A stretch of DNA of 64,000 nt from assembly GCA_017465475.1 (NCBI GenBank), contig JAFTWC010000006.1, forward strand, positions 62,001 through 126,000, given 5' to 3'. The position numbers and the translations under genes are program-made. The notes beneath the pieces are model-generated. The model was given only the letters and a program-made list of their open reading frames with translations. It had not been told where the DNA came from and ran no database searches. Positions 23,434 to 31,240 of this stretch are shown piece after piece. How positions within the stretch are numbered: the stretch's first letter is position 1; each line of letters opens with the position of its first letter. This DNA is from Lachnospiraceae bacterium (GTDB lineage: Bacteria > Bacillota > Clostridia > Lachnospirales > Lachnospiraceae).

Positions 23434-25482
23434 CTATACATTGGCTCTCTCTGTAAGATTATGGACAATTTCCTTCATCAAAAGCGGAAGCACCGGTTTT
23501 GTAATATAGTCATCATAAGCAAGCGTTGAATACTCCAACGGTATATCCAGATTCTTGTCTCCCGTCATAAATACCACCGGCGTCTTGTATTTCTCCCGAA
23601 TTCGCTGTAAGGTCTCCATTCCATCCATTTCCGGCATTTTTACATCCAACAAAATCAAATCAAAATGCTTCTGTTCCAACAGCTCCAATGCCTCCAATCC
23701 GCCACCGGCAGATACAATTTCATACATCGGTTCATCTTTCATCATATGAGAAATCAACATATGATTCATGGGTTCATCATCCACCACAAGCACACTTCGT
23801 TGCATGGAATCGTTTTGTTGCATGCGATACTCTTTATCCTCATCTATCAGTTGCAACATAATCTCCGCAACAGCCGGATCAAACTGAGTTCCTCTTCCTT
23901 TCTCAATTTCCGCTCTTACAACCTCCTGCGGCAATGCTTTTCGATAACTTCTGTTACTGGTCATGGCATCATAGGAATCCGCTACTCCCAAAATGCGTGC
24001 AACCTCCGGAATCTTTTCCCCTTTTAATCCGTTCGGATAGCCCTTTCCGTCATATCTCTCGTGATGATACTTTGCCGCAACCGCTATAAAACTGTTGTTG
24101 GAAATGACTCGTAAAATCTGAAATCCCGTAATGGTATGAATTTTAATAATTGCGTACTCTTCATCCGTAAGTTTTCCTGTCTTATTAATAATTCCTTCCG
24201 GAATACGAATTTTACCCACATCATGTAGCAAGCCGGCTTGATAGATTTCATCCTGCTCTGCCCTACTTTTCCCCATACGAACAGCAATCATCCGGGCATA
24301 TTCCGCTACACGCTTGGAATGACCGCTGGTATAACGGTCTTTTGCTTCCACCGCCTCACTAAGGGCAGTGACTGTCTGCAAAAAAAGCTCCTTCACATTC
24401 TTTTGCTGTTCTCTTATTTCCTCCGTTTTTCTTTCAACTTCCTGTTCCATCTGCGTATTATACGCTTCCATCGCATTATAAAACTTCTTTTCCATGGTCC
24501 GGTTCATGAATTCCAATAAATAGCCCACTTCCCGTTTTCTGCCATACGACAGACGACGTATTTCGAACTGGTAATACTCTCCCCCCACCTGCACATATCG
24601 ATTGTCGTTCTCCTCTCCCGACCATCCGTACAAACACTGTAACACTTCCTTGTACAGACTACTGTCTGATGCCGGAACCTGTTTGTCAATCACCCAATGT
24701 TCAATTTCCGGAAACAGCTTTTTCATAATGCCGTTTGCGTTGACAAAACAATACTCATTATCAAAGACAAGATAACCATAATCTTTCACACGTTGCAATA
24801 CGCCGGACACATTACTTGTCATATCATACATCTTAACTCGCTCAAAATACTTATTCATAAACATAAGAGCAACTAAATAGCCAATTGCCAGATAACTGAT
24901 ATTCGTTTTGACAATTCTCTCCAAGATATAGGTTAACATAATTGCTGCGCCAATCAGCGATATAGTCATAACCAAACGAACCGAAATGTTTCCTCTGTTT
25001 TTCACTGCAACGAATACAAACACCGCCAATAACACAGCATACAGTCCCATCATAACCGGATACAGAATATGCAGCGGTCCGTAAACTTTACTTAAATATG
25101 TAAACCCATCTCCGCGTGCCAATTCCGAAGATACATAATACAACCCTGTTTTCTCTGTAGTAACTACTAACACCAGCACTACAGTGGAATAAATGCCCAA
25201 TCCTGCCTGCAACCATTTGGGGAACTTAAAATTACACAATCTGGCCAATACCATAACCGTTAAAAGAGGCGCATAACACCCACCTACGTACATGAACCGA
25301 TTTGACCATATTGCCATGTCAAGGGACTCGGACACTGCTAACAAATACCTCCCCAGACAATTCACTGTTACAAAAATGTAAAATAGGATGTACAACGCAT
25401 CCACATTCCTGCTCTTTACCAAAAAACTTCCGGTCATAATCAATGACAGAGCAAAAACAATAAAATAAAACCAGGTTACCAT
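23434..25482 (-). CDS. Membrane HD-GYP phosphodiesterase with C-terminal receiver domain
   Basis: A 682-aa protein. The first ~210 residues hold seven hydrophobic segments of the histidine-kinase 7TM sensor type. A PAS-like domain (about 225-330, DYGYLVFDNEYCFVNANG) and a coiled coil (about 335-365) follow. The HD-GYP domain (about 370-550) has SGHSKRVAEYA, LLHDVGKI (H420/D421) and HHERYDGKGYP (473-483), all intact. A receiver domain (about 563-680) has the phospho-acceptor D613 in LILLDVKMPEMDG. It should degrade cyclic-di-GMP in response to membrane and phosphorelay signals. A C-terminal receiver after HD-GYP is less common than an N-terminal one. The start has GAGGAG 9 bases upstream; the hybrid kinase gene ends 36 bases before it. 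Confidence 0.9.
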   Translation of the reverse strand: MVTWFYFIVFALSLIMTGSFLVKSRNVDALYILFYIFVTVNCLGRYLLAVSESLDMAIWSNRFMYVGGCYAPLLTVMVLARLCNFKFPKWLQAGLGIYSTVVLVLVVTTEKTGLYYVSSELARGDGFTYLSKVYGPLHILYPVMMGLYAVLLAVFVFVAVKNRGNISVRLVMTISLIGAAIMLTYILERIVKTNISYLAIGYLVALMFMNKYFERVKMYDMTSNVSGVLQRVKDYGYLVFDNEYCFVNANGIMKKLFPEIEHWVIDKQVPASDSSLYKEVLQCLYGWSGEENDNRYVQVGGEYYQFEIRRLSYGRKREVGYLLEFMNRTMEKKFYNAMEAYNTQMEQEVERKTEEIREQQKNVKELFLQTVTALSEAVEAKDRYTSGHSKRVAEYARMIAVRMGKSRAEQDEIYQAGLLHDVGKIRIPEGIINKTGKLTDEEYAIIKIHTITGFQILRVISNNSFIAVAAKYHHERYDGKGYPNGLKGEKIPEVARILGVADSYDAMTSNRSYRKALPQEVVRAEIEKGRGTQFDPAVAEIMLQLIDEDKEYRMQQNDSMQRSVLVVDDEPMNHMLISHMMKDEPMYEIVSAGGGLEALELLEQKHFDLILLDVKMPEMDGMETLQRIREKYKTPVVFMTGDKNLDIPLEYSTLAYDDYITKPVLPLLMKEIVHNLTERANV

Positions 25483-25518
25483 AAGGGCACGCTCCTCTCA
25501 TGTAGTTAAAAACCGTTA

Positions 25519-27837
25519 TCAGATTGCCTTATACTTCTCACAAATTCTATCATACTGGTCAAACAAACGCTTTTGTAACTCGTCTATTTCCTCAGGCATA
25601 GATTCTCTTGTCATCTGTTCCATCTCATATGCCAAATCCCCCAACGCATTGGCTCCTATCGGATATGCATTGTTCTTGAACCCATGGATACGAATACAAT
25701 AGTTTTTGTAGTCGTTCTCAGCCCTGAACCGGGACAACTCTTCCTTAATCGGAAGATTAATAAAAAGCTCAAACAACTCCATTAGAAACGATTCTTCTCC
25801 TCCGCAAAGCATTAATGCTTTCCCATAATCAAGCTCCGGTAACACTTTGGTCAAATCAGAAAACAGTTTCTGTTTCGTAGTTATCTTCGCATCCTGTACC
25901 TTTTCTTCTTTTACGGTTTCATTTTCCTCTTCTTTAACCGATTCTTCCTTTTTGTCATCGACATCATCACAATTATCCTCTGTCAACCGGATCAATTGTT
26001 TCGGTAAATGTTTCAAAAGCATTTTATCCAGCTTTTCCGGCAAAATCGGTTTCGAAAGGAAGTCATCAAAGCCAACTTCCAAATACCTTTCCCTGTCACC
26101 TTTAATCGCATTTGCCGTCAACATAATAACCGGATTATTTTCACACAAGCGTTCCTCTTTTATTCTTTCCAAAGTTTCAATCCCATCCATTCCCGGCATC
26201 ATATGATCCAAAAATACGATATGGAAAGATTCGCTCCTAAGCAAGTTCAAACACTCTTCCCCGCTTTGAGCCTCAAAAACTTTAACCTTCGTCTGCTTCA
26301 TCAGTTGTTTGGCAACCTTCAAATTCATTACGTAGTCATCCACCACCAAAACCTTTGCTTCCGGTGCAACAAATACAGAGCGATATCCCTTTTCCGCCTG
26401 CTGTAACTGCTTTCTGAAATCTCCCATCGGTTTTTCATTTATCACCTGCTGTAACAGTTCAAAAGAAAACTCGCTTCCCTTCTCATACTCACTCTTTATC
26501 TTCAGTTCACTTCCCATCATTCCCAAAAACTGCTGGACAATATTAATTCCTAACCCGGTTCCTTCCACTTTATGATTTCTCTCTTCATCTACCCGACGAT
26601 ATACTTCCTTAACAGCCTCCATATCCTCCGGCTTAATTCCAATGCCGGTATCAATCACCGCACAATGTAATCTGCAGTCTTTCCCTTCTGTTTTCCCCGA
26701 TATTCTTAACGTAACCGTTCCTCGCTCCGTATACTTTACTGCATTCGAAAGAAGATTCAGTAAAATCTGCCGTATGCGCTTATCATCCCCAAAATACTCT
26801 GCAGGAATGTTCGGATCAATCTCAAACTCCAGACTCAGCCCCTTTTCTTTTGCCTTCAACTGCGTCATATTATAAATGTCATTCAAAAGACTTCCTATCT
26901 CATATCGTACCGGCACCAGTTCCATCATTCCGGACTCAATTTTAGAAGAATCCAGAATATCATTGACGATATTAAGAAGTAACATAGCCGAATCCTTTAC
27001 ATCACCGGCATACTGCTTTGTCTCATCCTCTGCGCTCTCTCTTAAAATCATTTCGTTCATACCGATTAACGAATTAATCGGTGTCCTTATTTCATGAGAT
27101 ACTCTTGCCAAAAACTGGGACTTAGCACGATTAGCCTGCTCTGCCTCTTCCTTTGCCTTTTCCAGTTCTGCCGTCAGTTTTACTTTTTCCAGACTGCCGC
27201 TCACAATCTTATAAATACTACCGCATACTGCCATAAACGCAACATAAGTAAGACAACGCGGAATCACAAAAAACAACATCAGACTCAGTGTCGGATTTTC
27301 GTTCACCTTTGTCAGCACAAAACTTCCTTCCGACAAATAGTCCTGTAACTTTCCCGTGGTTAAAAGCGCCATATTGGCATCACACAAACCGTATCGATAC
27401 CCACCGTACACGGTAATCACGGTGCTGATAACCACCATACCGTAAACAGACCGCGTCAACCGCTTGGAGGAGTAAAGCATTGCGTACAAAAACGGTAAAA
27501 TCGTTGCCAATGCAACATGATAGGTAATATACACTCCCATTACGGTAAGAACGGTAACTACACTTAACAAAATAAAAAACTTTATCTTACGGTTTGACAG
27601 TGGCACAAACCTTGTCACAACAAACATAATAAAGTAAATAACAACAGAAGGGAAATATGCCTTCTGCATCAGACTCTGGTCCACTACAAATACGCCGATA
27701 AGGTTTAACAGAAACGCTACTGTAAACACCAGCATCATGATTCCAAAGCACTTCATCACATATTTATTTGCAACTGCCTCCGTATCTTCAATATAATTCG
27801 TTATTTCGTCTTTCTTTTTTTCTCCCCTAAACAACAT
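25519..27837 (-). CDS. Hybrid sensor histidine kinase with receiver and HPt domains
   Basis: A 772-aa membrane kinase. About six transmembrane segments lie in residues 30-210. Next come a coiled coil (220-240), HisKA with the phospho-His H248 (VSHEIRTP), HATPase with the N-box (NLLSNAVKYTE, 361-371), DTGIG (396-400) and GTGLG (426-430), a receiver with D544 (VFLDHMMPGMDG), an acidic linker (615-655) and an HPt domain with H718 (IRIHGFKNNA). It thus holds a whole phosphorelay in one chain. No separate response regulator lies beside it; the receiver of the following HD-GYP protein is the obvious candidate output, which is inference. The ATG at 27835-27837 follows AAAGGA; the 5' extension begins with TTG and was not chosen. 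Confidence 0.93.
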   Translation of the reverse strand: MLFRGEKKKDEITNYIEDTEAVANKYVMKCFGIMMLVFTVAFLLNLIGVFVVDQSLMQKAYFPSVVIYFIMFVVTRFVPLSNRKIKFFILLSVVTVLTVMGVYITYHVALATILPFLYAMLYSSKRLTRSVYGMVVISTVITVYGGYRYGLCDANMALLTTGKLQDYLSEGSFVLTKVNENPTLSLMLFFVIPRCLTYVAFMAVCGSIYKIVSGSLEKVKLTAELEKAKEEAEQANRAKSQFLARVSHEIRTPINSLIGMNEMILRESAEDETKQYAGDVKDSAMLLLNIVNDILDSSKIESGMMELVPVRYEIGSLLNDIYNMTQLKAKEKGLSLEFEIDPNIPAEYFGDDKRIRQILLNLLSNAVKYTERGTVTLRISGKTEGKDCRLHCAVIDTGIGIKPEDMEAVKEVYRRVDEERNHKVEGTGLGINIVQQFLGMMGSELKIKSEYEKGSEFSFELLQQVINEKPMGDFRKQLQQAEKGYRSVFVAPEAKVLVVDDYVMNLKVAKQLMKQTKVKVFEAQSGEECLNLLRSESFHIVFLDHMMPGMDGIETLERIKEERLCENNPVIMLTANAIKGDRERYLEVGFDDFLSKPILPEKLDKMLLKHLPKQLIRLTEDNCDDVDDKKEESVKEEENETVKEEKVQDAKITTKQKLFSDLTKVLPELDYGKALMLCGGEESFLMELFELFINLPIKEELSRFRAENDYKNYCIRIHGFKNNAYPIGANALGDLAYEMEQMTRESMPEEIDELQKRLFDQYDRICEKYKAI

Positions 27838-27908
27838 ACTCCTGTTCCTTTCTGTCAAACAGTACCTCTGTTCCCTGCAACAGAGATATCCTTTCCTAAA
27901 ACTTCAAA

Positions 27909-27934
27909 AGCAGGCTGTCTTACGACAACCTGCT
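27909..27934 (-). terminator. Terminator of serS
   Basis: On the minus strand AGCAGGTTGTC pairs with GACAGCCTGCT (one G-U pair) with a short loop and TTTTGAAGTTTT after it, 8 bases beyond the serS stop. Confidence 0.7.
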
Positions 27935-27941
27935 TGTCCTA

Positions 27942-29225
27942 TTACTTCACTTCAATCTTTTCTTTTCCGCCCATATACGGCTGCAATGCCTTCGGAATGT
28001 TAATGCTTCCGTCCTCGTTTAAATTGTTCTCTAAGAACGCAATCAACATACGCGGCGGTGCCACCACCGTATTGTTCAAGGTATGCGCAAAATACTTGCC
28101 TTCCGCACCGTTCACACGAATCTTCAAGCGACGTGCCTGTGCATCACCGAGATTGGAACAACTACCAACCTCGAAGTACTTCTTCTGACGCGGAGACCAT
28201 GCTTCTACATCAATGGACTTCACCTTAAGGTCTGCCAAATCACCGGAACAACACTCTAAGGTTCTTACCGGAATATCCATGGTACGGAACAAATCTACCG
28301 TGTTCTGCCACAACTTATCGAACCAAACCGGAGACTCTTCCGGCTTACAAACCACGATCATCTCCTGCTTTTCAAACTGATGAATGCGGTATACACCACG
28401 TTCCTCAATGCCGTGAGCACCCTTTTCCTTACGGAAACACGGAGAATAACTGGTCAATGTATGCGGCAAAGATTCTTCCTGTAAAATCGTATCAATATAC
28501 TTACCAATCATGGAATGCTCACTGGTACCGATGAGATACAAATCTTCACCCTCAATCTTGTACATCATGGCATCCATTTCCGCAAAACTCATAACACCGG
28601 TTACTACGTTACTACGAATCATAAACGGCGGAATACAGTAGGTAAATCCCCTGTCAATCATAAAATCTCTTGCATAAGAAATAATTGCGGAATGAAGTCT
28701 GGCAATATCTCCCATCAAATAGTAGAAACCGTTACCGGCCACCTTTCTGGCTGCATCCAAATCAATACCGTTTAACTTTTCCATAATATCGGTATGATAC
28801 GGAATCTCAAACTCCGGCACCACCGGCTCACCGTAACGCTGTACTTCCACATTTTCACTGTCATCCTTACCGATCGGTACGCTCGGATCAATGATGTTCG
28901 GAATAGTCATCATAATCTTTAATACCTTCTCGGAAAGTTCTGCTTCCTTCGCTTCCAGCTCCGTAAGGCGGGTAGCAAACTCTTCTACCTGCTTCTTCTT
29001 TGCTTCTGCTTCTTCCTTTAACCCCTTTGCCATAAGGCCGCCGATTTCTTTTGAAATACGCTTTCTTTCCGCACGAAGGTTGTCTGCCTCCTGCTGGGTT
29101 GCACGAGCTTCCTTATCAAGCTCGATTACCTCATCTACTAACGGAAGCTTATTATCCTGAAACTTATTACGGATGTTCTGCTTTACGATTTCCGGGTTTT
29201 CTCTCACAAACTTTAAATCTAACAT
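27942..29225 (-). CDS. serS: Seryl-tRNA synthetase
   Basis: A full-length 427-aa class II synthetase. The N-terminal coiled-coil arm (about 30-105) contacts the long variable arm of tRNA-Ser. The catalytic core has motif 1 (GNGFYYLMGDIARLHSAIISYA region), motif 2 (PCFRKEKGAHGIEERGVYRIHQFEKQE) and motif 3 (NGAEGKYFAHTLNNTVVAPPRMLIAFLEN). It charges tRNA-Ser (and tRNA-Sec where present) with serine. Expression is set by the T-box leader immediately upstream. AGGAGG lies 9 bases before the ATG. Confidence 0.97.
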   Translation of the reverse strand: MLDLKFVRENPEIVKQNIRNKFQDNKLPLVDEVIELDKEARATQQEADNLRAERKRISKEIGGLMAKGLKEEAEAKKKQVEEFATRLTELEAKEAELSEKVLKIMMTIPNIIDPSVPIGKDDSENVEVQRYGEPVVPEFEIPYHTDIMEKLNGIDLDAARKVAGNGFYYLMGDIARLHSAIISYARDFMIDRGFTYCIPPFMIRSNVVTGVMSFAEMDAMMYKIEGEDLYLIGTSEHSMIGKYIDTILQEESLPHTLTSYSPCFRKEKGAHGIEERGVYRIHQFEKQEMIVVCKPEESPVWFDKLWQNTVDLFRTMDIPVRTLECCSGDLADLKVKSIDVEAWSPRQKKYFEVGSCSNLGDAQARRLKIRVNGAEGKYFAHTLNNTVVAPPRMLIAFLENNLNEDGSINIPKALQPYMGGKEKIEVK

Positions 29226-29239
29226 GGTATGTCCTCCTA

Positions 29240-29462
29240 TAATATAAATAAAACCGTCCCATAGCCTAAGCCATGGGACGGAGTATCATCCGCGTTGCCA
29301 CCCACGTTGCCGGTTTCCCGACCTCTCGTGTACGCTGTACGGGGCGTTCCCCGGGCTTTCGCCCCGGCTCCGAAGGTGGAAGGAATCTTCTGCCTGTCTG
29401 CTCACACCAACCGCAAACTCTCTGAAACGACATCCGCATTCTTAGTCTTCATCATTGCCATT
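29240..29462 (-). promoter_or_regulatory. T-box riboswitch leader of serS
   Basis: Read on the minus strand, the leader has an AGAGAG...GGTTGGTGTGA stem I distal motif, a GC-rich helix, and the conserved T-box stretch GGGTGGCAACGCGG (plus coordinates 29290-29303), a C variant of the usual GGTGGNACCGCG. The terminator stem CCGTCCCAT/ATGGGACGG (29254-29281) is followed by TTTTATTTATAT. Uncharged tRNA-Ser should stabilise the antiterminator and turn serS on. Serine TCC triplets occur where the specifier loop should be, 3' of the stem I distal part; I could not decide which one is read. Confidence 0.9.
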
Positions 29463-29468
29463 TTATAT

Positions 29469-29497
29469 ATTATAGCTCAAAAACGTCTAAAATGCAA
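29469..29497 (-). promoter_or_regulatory. serS promoter
   Basis: TTGCAT (29492-29497) and TATAAT (29469-29474) on the minus strand, 17 bases apart, placing the start just before the T-box leader. Confidence 0.75.
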
Positions 29498-29515
29498 CAC
29501 TTTGTAAAAACAAAT

Positions 29516-30418
29516 TTAATCTTCCTTTGGTTCTTCCTTCGGCACAAGTCCCGGCATAACATAACGTTCAAAGAACACCGTGGACTTTTCTACCTGGTCT
29601 AACAACTCCTTCGGGAAGTACACCGGCACCGGTCCAAACGGATTAATTACAAGACCTGCATGTCCTCTTCTGACTTCAACCAAAAGATGCGGAAGCTGCA
29701 TGGTCGCAAAACGCTTCGGCTGTCCTTCCTGAAAAGCATCCTTCCAAGACGCAGTTGCCAACTCATCCGTAAATGCCGGGAACACCACTTCGTTGTCATC
29801 CCCCGGCTTCTTTAAGGAACGGAAGCCTACAAAAGCATCCTTACTAAATTCTGCACTTCCGTCGGCCTGCGGAATCGGCGGGCGATCCATGTAAAGCGGA
29901 ACCACGAACTTTGCGTGACATAACTCATATAAAAGTTCATCCATATATGCGGTGTTCTGATACAAACGCTTATATTCCATCATTAAACCGAACAATCTCG
30001 GATTCTCAATGATAAGGTTTGCCAGCTCCCCTTCTGCCGGCTTTACACTGCTGAGTACCGCAAATCTGGAAACTTCGTTGACATCTTCAATATCCAGACC
30101 GAGACCTACCTGCTGATTTTTTGCAGTATCTACAATTTCTCTCGGTCCCAACTCAATACCGACTACCTTTACTTCTCTTACCGGCTTTCCCGGCTGATAT
30201 AAGTACATGGTATCATCTTCTCTGATTCTTCCGTGCAGATTTCCGATTACCATAACACCCTGCATACGGGCAGACTCAACCACCTCTTCTACCAAAAGAG
30301 TATAACGACGTCTCTTACCGGATTTCTTCTCTGTCTGCTTTTCAACCTCTTTCTTCACTTGTTCCTGCACATTTTCCGGCATCTGCTTTCTTCCAAAGAA
30401 AAAATTATTCTTAGCCAT
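29516..30418 (-). CDS. SseB-domain protein with N-terminal beta-barrel segment
   Basis: A 300-aa cytoplasmic protein. After a charged N terminus (residues 1-38), residues about 39-100 read like an EF-Tu domain-2-type barrel (YTLLVEEVVESARMQGVMVIGNLHGRI, then VREVKVVGIEL). The remainder matches the SseB family (FVVPLYMDRPPIPQ, FPAFTDELATASW, VVINPFGPV-type ending VINPFGPVPVYF). SseB was named for enhanced serine sensitivity in E. coli but its biochemical role is unknown. The gene overlaps the 3' end of tcdA by 8 bases. It ends just beyond the serS promoter on the same strand, which may be chance or a link to serine metabolism. Confidence 0.78.
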   Translation of the reverse strand: MAKNNFFFGRKQMPENVQEQVKKEVEKQTEKKSGKRRRYTLLVEEVVESARMQGVMVIGNLHGRIREDDTMYLYQPGKPVREVKVVGIELGPREIVDTAKNQQVGLGLDIEDVNEVSRFAVLSSVKPAEGELANLIIENPRLFGLMMEYKRLYQNTAYMDELLYELCHAKFVVPLYMDRPPIPQADGSAEFSKDAFVGFRSLKKPGDDNEVVFPAFTDELATASWKDAFQEGQPKRFATMQLPHLLVEVRRGHAGLVINPFGPVPVYFPKELLDQVEKSTVFFERYVMPGLVPKEEPKED

Positions 30419-31112
30419 TTTGCTTCTCCTCTCGCAACAAATCTTTTATTACTTCCCCCGCAATCATTAATCCTGCCACCGGCGGCACAAAGGAAATACT
30501 GCCCGGTACCGCACCGGCTTCATGTTTTATGGGTTCTTCTTTCGAATATAATACTTTTAGGTGGGTAATTCCTCGTTTACGAAGCTCCCTCCGCATCACT
30601 TTCGCTAATGGACAAACGCTGGTTTTGCTGATATCCGTAATCTCAAACTGTCCCGGATCTAATTTATTCCCTGTCCCCATGCAGGAAATAATCGGTACAC
30701 CCGCCTCCCGGGCCCGTTTTACCAGTTCTAACTTCGCCGTTACGGTATCCACTGCATCCACCACATAATCATACTCTGTAAAATCAAACTCATCCGCCGT
30801 ATCCGGCAAATAAAAGCAATCCCTGCCAAACACCGTAATCTCCGGATTCACGGATTGCAAACGTTTTGCCATTGCATCCGTTTTCTTTTGGCCAACTGTA
30901 TCATAGGTTGCGATAATCTGACGGTTTATATTACTCACACTGACCGTATCCTTGTCCACCAATGTCAAGGTTCCGATACCGGCTCTTCCCAACGCTTCCG
31001 CCACATAACCACCGACACCGCCCACACCGAATAGGGCCACGTGTTTTTGGGCAAGCAGCTCCACACCGTCCGTACCGATTAAATACGCAGTCCGTTCCAT
31101 GGCTTCTTTCAT
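30411..31112 (-). CDS. tcdA: tRNA threonylcarbamoyladenosine dehydratase (ThiF/HesA family)
   Basis: A 233-aa E1-like enzyme. It has the ATP-binding GVGGVGGYVAEALGRAGIG (residues about 28-46), VDKDTVSVSNINRQ with the conserved Asp and Arg, DAVDTV, and the CsdL/TcdA-specific DISKTSVCPLAKVMRRELRKRGI. It cyclises the t6A modification of tRNA to ct6A using ATP. The ATG at 31110-31112 fits the GGGAG spacing best; an ATG directly before it and a GTG further 5' are alternatives. Its stop overlaps the start of the SseB-like gene, so the two are coupled. Confidence 0.92.
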   Translation of the reverse strand: MKEAMERTAYLIGTDGVELLAQKHVALFGVGGVGGYVAEALGRAGIGTLTLVDKDTVSVSNINRQIIATYDTVGQKKTDAMAKRLQSVNPEITVFGRDCFYLPDTADEFDFTEYDYVVDAVDTVTAKLELVKRAREAGVPIISCMGTGNKLDPGQFEITDISKTSVCPLAKVMRRELRKRGITHLKVLYSKEEPIKHEAGAVPGSISFVPPVAGLMIAGEVIKDLLREEKQNG

Positions 31113-31138
31113 CATACCTCTCCCGTTTCTCACTGATA

Positions 31139-31178
31139 AAAGGGACTGACGCGTCCGCGAATACTGCGCCAGCCCCTT
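31139..31178 (-). terminator. Terminator of nrdD
   Basis: On the minus strand AAGGGGCTGGCGC pairs over 13 positions (two G-U) with GCGTCAGTCCCTT, followed by TTATC. Confidence 0.7.
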
Positions 31179-31240
31179 CCGTTATTTTACACGTTTTTCT
31201 GCTCTTTTGCAAGCCATGTCTGCTAATTCCGCTTTACTTC

